From contig CAZECN010000001.1 of the NCBI GenBank assembly GCA_964510575.1, positions 62,001-126,000 of the forward strand: a stretch of 64,000 nucleotides of DNA, given 5' to 3'. The notes under the pieces are model-generated. The model was not told the origin of the DNA and ran no database searches. It saw only the letters and a program-made list of their open reading frames with translations. Shown here in pieces: positions 59,336 through 64,000 of this stretch (position 1 is the first letter of the stretch; each line of letters opens with the position of its first letter). The position numbers and the translations under genes were made by a program. Origin of the DNA: CALKYB01 sp964510575 (GTDB lineage: Bacteria > Bdellovibrionota_C > UBA2361 > SZUA-149 > CALKYB01).

Positions 59336-60718
59336 TCAAACCTCCTGCAAACCGTCCTGCTGACGGTCTGCAATTCCAACGAGGGCAATTATAAATCCTG
59401 TGAGACAAAAGGCAATGAGCCTTACCTCACCATCACCAAAATTGTATTCAACAAGGCCAGCAACTTGCCAAGCTACAACCGCACAGCCTGTGGATAACAA
59501 AAGGATGTTTACTGGATTGGTGTCTGAAGCTCCTTTCCTGCGGAATAGGCAGGAGTAAATTAGTCTGAAAATCCATAGACAAAAAATAGTGAGACCCAGC
59601 CAACCGGTTTCGACCGTTATATTCAAAAGGTTATTGTGCATATGTCGATGTAGCTCCGGGAGCTGATCATCCATCTTCCTAATTACACTGGCGTTATCTG
59701 GGCCTACCCCTAGGGGGTAGCGCTGGACAAGTTCCATTCCCAAGGTCCAAATTTCTCCGCGACCACCACCAATGTTGAAATGATCGACCATATCAAAAGC
59801 TCTTTCACGCACTGGTTCAAAAGTTATAAAAATAGCAGCTGCGACCACTACAGCTGACAGGGCTAATTTTCTGGAAGATAGGAGCCCATAAACAAATATA
59901 GCTGAGAAAACACCAAGCCAGGGCCCACGCTTTAGGTTCACGATCAAGGACCCGAGTAAAATTACCAGCAAAATTGCCGACCAGCGTTCGGAACCATATT
60001 TATCAAGAATCGTTGGAACAACCATCAGTGCAAGGCCTGCCGAGATAATGATAAGTCCCAAGTGTGGACTGAGTCCTAAACTTAATGGCCAGGACCCGAC
60101 AGCAATTAGCAGCAATGACGCTCCATAAAAAAACTTTTCTTTTAATTTTATTCGGAAGCTACCAGCGAGGCAGAGGCCTAGGGCTAGAGGGATAACCATT
60201 GTAAGTTGTCCTGATTCGGTAACAGGGCCGGGTATTTTCGGTTGAATGCTGTACCCCAATGAGCTGCTTATAAAAGAATGAATAGCAGCTAGACCCATAC
60301 TAAGTGCTAGACATTTTATTAGTGAAATTACTAGTTCAATAGCTTGAGCATCGTTCTTGGCAGAGTTGAGAACTGAAAGAATCAGTAGCGGAAATAGAAA
60401 ATGCAAAGAAGATTTTATAAATTCTTCAATTGAATTAGAAAAATCTATTCCAGCACAAGTAGCCACCAAGGCTACTGCTAACCAGAGTACCATTGGAGTG
60501 ATAAGGTAGATTTGCGAGCTAAGTAAGGGTGCTTCGAAAAGATGAACTTTGCTGCCTTTGGTAAGAAACTTCCTAATCATCCATATCAACAGAAGCAGTC
60601 CCAGAAAGATTTTAGATAGAGCGATGGAAAGGCCAGCACTCAAGCTGAAGGCCGTAAGACAATAAACTCCAAGCTTGTAGTATTGGTCTCGGTCGGCGAT
60701 GGAGTTAAGCTGGAACAA
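59336..60718 (-). CDS. O-antigen ligase-like polytopic membrane protein
   Basis: 460 residues with about ten to twelve membrane helices. The O-antigen ligase/polymerase (Wzy/WaaL) signature is visible: GRGEIWTLGMELVQRYPLGVGPDN in two parts, then LHRHMHNNLLNITVETGWLG, where the HxxxHN and E are typical. It would join O-antigen or another glycan to lipid A core in the periplasm; related proteins glycosylate proteins, so the acceptor is open. No other LPS gene is adjacent. Confidence 0.85.
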   Translation of the reverse strand: MFQLNSIADRDQYYKLGVYCLTAFSLSAGLSIALSKIFLGLLLLIWMIRKFLTKGSKVHLFEAPLLSSQIYLITPMVLWLAVALVATCAGIDFSNSIEEFIKSSLHFLFPLLILSVLNSAKNDAQAIELVISLIKCLALSMGLAAIHSFISSSLGYSIQPKIPGPVTESGQLTMVIPLALGLCLAGSFRIKLKEKFFYGASLLLIAVGSWPLSLGLSPHLGLIIISAGLALMVVPTILDKYGSERWSAILLVILLGSLIVNLKRGPWLGVFSAIFVYGLLSSRKLALSAVVVAAAIFITFEPVRERAFDMVDHFNIGGGRGEIWTLGMELVQRYPLGVGPDNASVIRKMDDQLPELHRHMHNNLLNITVETGWLGLTIFCLWIFRLIYSCLFRRKGASDTNPVNILLLSTGCAVVAWQVAGLVEYNFGDGEVRLIAFCLTGFIIALVGIADRQQDGLQEV

Positions 60719-60894
60719 TGTAAGTTGGTGTGAACAATTTTAAACCAGTGATTTTAGCAATTTAGTATAGCCACCATCCTAAGAGATGGCCAGAGGCCAG
60801 ATAGGCATACTTAGCTATTGAGAATTCGGCTAGTTAGCTAGCATTTCTCTTCCTGTCTTGAGATTTTTTATTGAGCCTGCAATCATGACTTATC

Positions 60895-61335
60895 GTGATC
60901 GCTAACTATGCCAGATGGCTTTTCTTCGCCGTATTTCTCTATTCGTCTTTTGCTTTTGGGGAGATAATCACTGGTGCCTCGGAGGATGAGGTTAGGGATT
61001 GGGTAATAGGGAGGAGTTCGGCTGAACTTAAAATACTTTTTGGCCCGCCTGATGGAAGAACCCGCAAAAGGGGAAGAGGTTCTTTAACTTGGAAATACGG
61101 TAAGTCTTCAATATTTTTTCAAAATGATCAGGCTGTTGCTTATCTGGATCAGGGCGAGCTGCGACTTCGTAAGTATGCCAGACCTTGGGCCGAGAAAAAG
61201 TTAAGAAAGGCTCGAGATTTTAGCAAAAGTGGTTGGAAAAATCCTTGGACTAGAGCTGAAGTTGATAAAGCTAAACTACTTGAAGCTATGATGGGTAAGG
61301 AGAAACCCTCACCCAAAGAGGAACCTCGTAGTTGA
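60895..61335 (+). CDS. Small exported protein, SmpA/BamE-like pattern
   Basis: 146 residues from GTG 60895. Signal peptide (ARWLFFAVFLYSSFAFG, residues 6-22). The segment VIGRSSAELKILFGPPDGR followed by LTWKYGKSSIFFQND resembles the helix-turn plus beta-sheet of BamE/SmpA-like small domains, where a Gly-Pro-Pro or G-x-P turn precedes a WxY strand. The rest is basic. Inference only. Confidence 0.6.
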   Translation: MIANYARWLFFAVFLYSSFAFGEIITGASEDEVRDWVIGRSSAELKILFGPPDGRTRKRGRGSLTWKYGKSSIFFQNDQAVAYLDQGELRLRKYARPWAEKKLRKARDFSKSGWKNPWTRAEVDKAKLLEAMMGKEKPSPKEEPRS

Positions 61336-61375
61336 TGAATTTAATCTTGGTTTAGTTTAAACGAGCTAGTAGAGC

Positions 61376-61996
61376 TTAGGCGTCAATAGAAAGGTTTATA
61401 TTATCTGAATTTTCATTCTTAGTCGCTGATTTTTCTGAGTTAGATTTTTGCTGATCTTCGTCATCGTAACTGCTGTAGCGCTTAGCGCCATCTGTTTGCT
61501 CTATTTCAACCACCAAGTCTCCAACCATCTCTAAGTGGTCTCTAAGGCATTTCTTCAAAACACTTGAGACTCTTGCTACTTGTTTTTCATCCGCTAAGGA
61601 AATAGTAATAGGCGTAAGTTTGTTGGCGTATTTGATTTCTAAGGTTCCAGAATCCTGTCTATCGTGTGAGATAACTACAAGTTCAGGAAGCTCTCCGGTT
61701 GGGTTTTCAGAATCAATTAGTCTGAGTATGATTCGAGGCCAGCCTTCCCAGTCATCTTTTTTCATGTCTAGGTAAAATCTTTTGCCCATGTCTAAGGCTG
61801 CAACATCACGTAGTGCTTTTCTAACTTTAACTAAGGCTTGGATCAATCTATCTTGCCTTACTCGAGCTGTTTTCTCAGCCTCGAACATTGCCTCTTCCAT
61901 TGCCTTCTTTTTCTGGTCAATTATGCCTTGGAAGGAGTCCACCGCTTTTTTTATGGTTCCAGTGGTCTTACTGGGTTTAGTTGTTTTTTCACTCAT
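61376..61996 (-). CDS. Hypothetical cytoplasmic protein
   Basis: 206 residues from ATG 61996 (MSEKTTKPSK); TTG 62017 would add seven residues. The N-terminal half is a helical coiled stretch (IIDQKKKAMEEAMFEAEKTARV), then a beta-rich middle (GTLEIKYANKLTPITISLA) and an acidic, low-complexity tail (SSYDDEDQQKSNSEKSATK). No family recognised. Its 5' region is folded (62077-62132). Confidence 0.6.
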   Translation of the reverse strand: MSEKTTKPSKTTGTIKKAVDSFQGIIDQKKKAMEEAMFEAEKTARVRQDRLIQALVKVRKALRDVAALDMGKRFYLDMKKDDWEGWPRIILRLIDSENPTGELPELVVISHDRQDSGTLEIKYANKLTPITISLADEKQVARVSSVLKKCLRDHLEMVGDLVVEIEQTDGAKRYSSYDDEDQQKSNSEKSATKNENSDNINLSIDA

Positions 61997-62076
61997 CTCG
62001 AAACCTGTTTGATTCAATTCAACCTGAGATCCTGCAACTTACTTAAGACTAAACCTAAGTAGCTACGACATAGCTT

Positions 62077-62132
62077 GGCGCTACGGACGTAGAGTTTTGG
62101 ACTCTCTATAGTATTTATCGGAAGTTAGCGCC
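62077..62132 (-). promoter_or_regulatory. Nested hairpin upstream of 61376-61996 gene
   Basis: GGCGCTA (62077-62083) and TAGCGCC (62126-62132) form an outer 7-base stem, enclosing AGAGT-TTTGG-ACTCT (62091-62105). Located in the 185-base gap between two minus-strand genes; no T-tract directly after either stem. Confidence 0.4.
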
Positions 62133-62202
62133 GAATACTTAAAGACTTAGACAATATCAGCTCCATCTCTAAGTTCCTGAAACCACTAATGAAATCTTCG
62201 TT

Positions 62203-62973
62203 CTAATCTTTATTAGGGCTCTCTGGTAGTAGATCTACCAGCTCACACTTGGCTATCAGCCAAGCTGCCCCAGCTGCTGCGCCAGGAGCGATCAGTATTC
62301 CAAGAAAAGGAACTGCCCAACAGATTACAAGCACTGCACCAAAAATAGAAGTTTTAAAGAAGTGTTTTAGACAAAAGCGAATTCTTTTAAGGGCTCCATA
62401 CCTAAGGTTATCCAAAGCAATATCCATAAACTGAAATCCTAGAAGCCACGAGGTTAGAATTAATGCAAAGGGTGTGAGGAATGGAAGCAAGCCCAGAATA
62501 AACGTAGTAATGGTTAGCGGCACTATCCAAAATAGTTTTGCTGTTTCTACCCATATTGTTCTTCCAGCTTCTCCGGCCAAGCTTTGGTCTTCTGGTGGGA
62601 GTTTTACCCCCATTTGTTCAAAAACCTCCTTTGCTATCGACGTTTGGAAAACACCAGAAAATATAAAAAGCAGACAAATTGAAAAAAACAAAGAGAGAGT
62701 AAACAACAGACCCGCCGCTAAGAACCCGGCACTCCAATTCCAGATTGGTGCCCACCAAGATTGGGAATTTGTATCAATTAGATCTAAGAGATGAGAGTGG
62801 GAAAAAAAAGCAAATGCCACAGACAGAGGCCAACTGAAAAGACCAATTAGCCAAGGCTTGGTCGAGAGTTGCCTCAGTTTTTTATCCGACAGACAAAGGG
62901 ATATCCCTTTATAAGGGGCTTTTATTGCTTGAAGGTATTTGCTCAAGTTCAATTTGCTCCAAAGTCTTTTCAC
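62203..62973 (-). CDS. EI24-domain (CysZ-like) membrane protein
   Basis: 256 residues with four long hydrophobic regions: WLIGLFSWPLSVAFAFF, LAAGLLFTLSLFFSICLL, LFWIVPLTITTFILGLLPF and IFGAVLVICWAVPFLGILI. The EI24/CysZ family shows such paired helices and a central helical region (KEVFEQMGVKLPPED). CysZ transports sulfate, but many EI24 members have unknown roles and no sulfur gene is here. Starts inside the RDD gene (65-base overlap); a nearby TTG start would reduce it. Confidence 0.78.
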   Translation of the reverse strand: MKRLWSKLNLSKYLQAIKAPYKGISLCLSDKKLRQLSTKPWLIGLFSWPLSVAFAFFSHSHLLDLIDTNSQSWWAPIWNWSAGFLAAGLLFTLSLFFSICLLFIFSGVFQTSIAKEVFEQMGVKLPPEDQSLAGEAGRTIWVETAKLFWIVPLTITTFILGLLPFLTPFALILTSWLLGFQFMDIALDNLRYGALKRIRFCLKHFFKTSIFGAVLVICWAVPFLGILIAPGAAAGAAWLIAKCELVDLLPESPNKD

Positions 62974-63799
62974 CAGTGTTTCTTCTAAAACTGTGAGAAA
63001 GTCCCTCTTCTGTTGCTACTAGGAATATCAATTCTAGCTCTGAATTTAACAATTCTCTCTCATTCATCTCATCAAGAAGCTCTTCTATTTTTTGTAGAAT
63101 TTCATCTTCTTCAACTGGCGGAGGAAGGTATATAGCGATTTCAAGTTTGTCATCGATAAGAAGGGAACCAGCAATAATCAATGAATGATTCTTCTCGAAA
63201 TAGTATTTGTGAGTAGTAATGTTAGCTACAACAGGGGGTTGCTTTACGCTTGCTATCCAAAGAATGAAAGCTAGGGAAGCTCCAAATGTTCCAGCAACAA
63301 CTTGAGCATTTTCGAAGATCTTTTGCGTTGCATTGGTGGACACTCCTTCATCTCTAACCACAACAGTTTTAGCTAAATAGTCATGGCCAGCTCGTAGTTT
63401 TTTGCCGCTAAAGAAAATAGCAACGGAGATGAAAAAACATAAAAACGCTAAAAGCATATTGAATTGAAGCAGCCAAGGGGAGGCAATGGTGCCGTTCATT
63501 TTAAAATAGGTCTGAGGGAGATCAACTAACAAAACTACGAAGCCGGGGTAGTAAAGATATCTAAGCAAACTTTGCTTTAGGCTAAGTCTTTCACCTGAAA
63601 CGATAGATTTAACTTCAAGTCCGAGAATTCTCTTTCCTGGAGTGGAACCTGATAGCCAAGTGCTATTGCCAACACCAAAATAGGCTCCGGCTAGAATAAA
63701 CATTCCGAATCCAGCTAAACCGGAGCTAGGGAGGAGGGCAGCAGCCGTCAAGCGCAGCATCACCATGTCTAAAAAAGCAGCTAGTATTCTGGCCGGCAT
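62909..63799 (-). CDS. RDD-family membrane protein with C-terminal soluble domain
   Basis: 296 residues. RDD domain: ARILAAFLDMVMLR (R and D of the name), TPGKRILGLEVKS, then SLLRYLYYPGFVVLLVD, and AGHDYLAKTVVV near 140. A third or fourth helix follows (AQVVAGTFGASLAFILWIAS), and then 100 soluble residues with an acidic helix (EEDEILQKIEELLDEMNERE). The soluble part is probably periplasmic. Function unknown. Confidence 0.82.
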   Translation of the reverse strand: MPARILAAFLDMVMLRLTAAALLPSSGLAGFGMFILAGAYFGVGNSTWLSGSTPGKRILGLEVKSIVSGERLSLKQSLLRYLYYPGFVVLLVDLPQTYFKMNGTIASPWLLQFNMLLAFLCFFISVAIFFSGKKLRAGHDYLAKTVVVRDEGVSTNATQKIFENAQVVAGTFGASLAFILWIASVKQPPVVANITTHKYYFEKNHSLIIAGSLLIDDKLEIAIYLPPPVEEDEILQKIEELLDEMNERELLNSELELIFLVATEEGLSHSFRRNTGEKTLEQIELEQIPSSNKSPL

Positions 63800-63943
63800 A
63801 AAAAGAGAGTAAAAATAAGGGCTTACGATGACACAACTAGAGTTGTAAAAGTATACAATTTGTTGTCAATTTTCAATAACAGCTTATGAGGGGGCTGCCT
63901 TTTACTGGAAGGGCCTCAATTGGAATTAACTTGATTTTAAACT

Positions 63944-64000
63944 ATGGCTGATAACTTAGACATTGATGGAGATTTTCTCGTTGACCTCGAATATGACGAG
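63944..64000 (+). CDS. Start of a gene cut by the right edge
   Basis: ATG 63944 opens 19 codons to the window end (MADNLDIDGDFLVDLEYDE), acidic, no signal peptide. It is divergent from the RDD gene with 144 bases between. No ribosome-binding site is obvious. Too short to identify. Confidence 0.4.
   Translation, partial: MADNLDIDGDFLVDLEYDE

Noticed and set aside
1..64000. CRISPR array, tRNA/rRNA genes, prophage or insertion sequence
   Set aside because: No regularly spaced repeats, no cloverleaf with a TTCGA-type arm, no transposase, integrase or phage structural genes were seen on either strand.

Overview
The window is 64 kb of an AT-leaning (about 40% GC by eye), gene-dense bacterial chromosome. 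It has no rRNA, tRNA, CRISPR array, recognisable transposase or phage gene. The cell is clearly a diderm: it has an MlaE-MlaF-MlaD/auxiliary-lipoprotein phospholipid transporter, an O-antigen-ligase-like membrane protein, several lipoproteins, a PpiD-type periplasmic chaperone and a lytic transglycosylase. GTG and TTG starts and 1-8 base gene overlaps are common. The gene set (five-helix-type SdhC, GatCAB, DUF4911, a fused double-length UvrA, a SplB-like radical SAM protein, efp-accB-accC) fits a Bdellovibrionota or other deltaproteobacteria-like lineage. This placement is inference from gene content only. A 100-N scaffold gap lies at 14441-14540.

Layout. 1-5.9 kb (+): two small membrane proteins, a divergent BioF homologue, BioA, BioD, an unknown 154-residue protein and a SplB-like radical SAM protein. 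5.9-12.6 kb (+): secA, efp, accB, accC and a DUF1573 exported protein. Biotin synthesis thus lies close to the biotin carrier protein that needs it. 12.8-14.4 kb (+): a membrane-anchored J-domain protein. 14.7-25.5 kb (-): a sigma-54 response regulator, sth, a ppiD-folB-unknown-glycosidase operon and sdhCAB. 25.9-27.9 kb (+): aguB-aguA, the agmatine-to-putrescine route. 28-34.1 kb: a hydrolase-like membrane protein, a DUF4911 protein and the operon gatC-gatA-gatB-SDR-membrane protein (-). 34.2-37.2 kb (+): rnhB, a DUF3617 protein, yraN and serS. 37.2-42.6 kb: an inositol-monophosphatase-like gene (-) and the Mla-type operon (+). 42.6-49.3 kb: small exported and membrane proteins, a lone MoxR/NorQ-type ATPase, a lytic transglycosylase, a second IMPase and a methyltransferase. 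49.3-57.2 kb: a nitroreductase with a giant 1794-residue UvrA (-), a metalloprotease-like lipoprotein (+) and a DtxR-family repressor (-) with a perfect palindrome upstream. 57.5-64 kb: a coiled-coil exported protein, a MazG-like NTP pyrophosphohydrolase, an O-antigen-ligase-like protein, EI24 and RDD membrane proteins, and the start of one gene at the right edge.

The most unusual non-coding signal is a repeat family with three copies (38457-38580, 46087-46208, 46217-46369). A conserved GC-rich core of about 72 bases sits between inverted arms. The arms differ in sequence between loci but are perfectly or nearly perfectly self-complementary within a locus. The apical hairpin of the core also varies while staying paired. 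This looks like an element placed in the loop of hairpins, or a structured RNA. Other candidates are terminator-like leaders directly upstream of sdhC and of an unknown gene at 46612, a 25-base leader motif shared between efp and that same unknown gene, and a folded non-coding region at 38211-38458.
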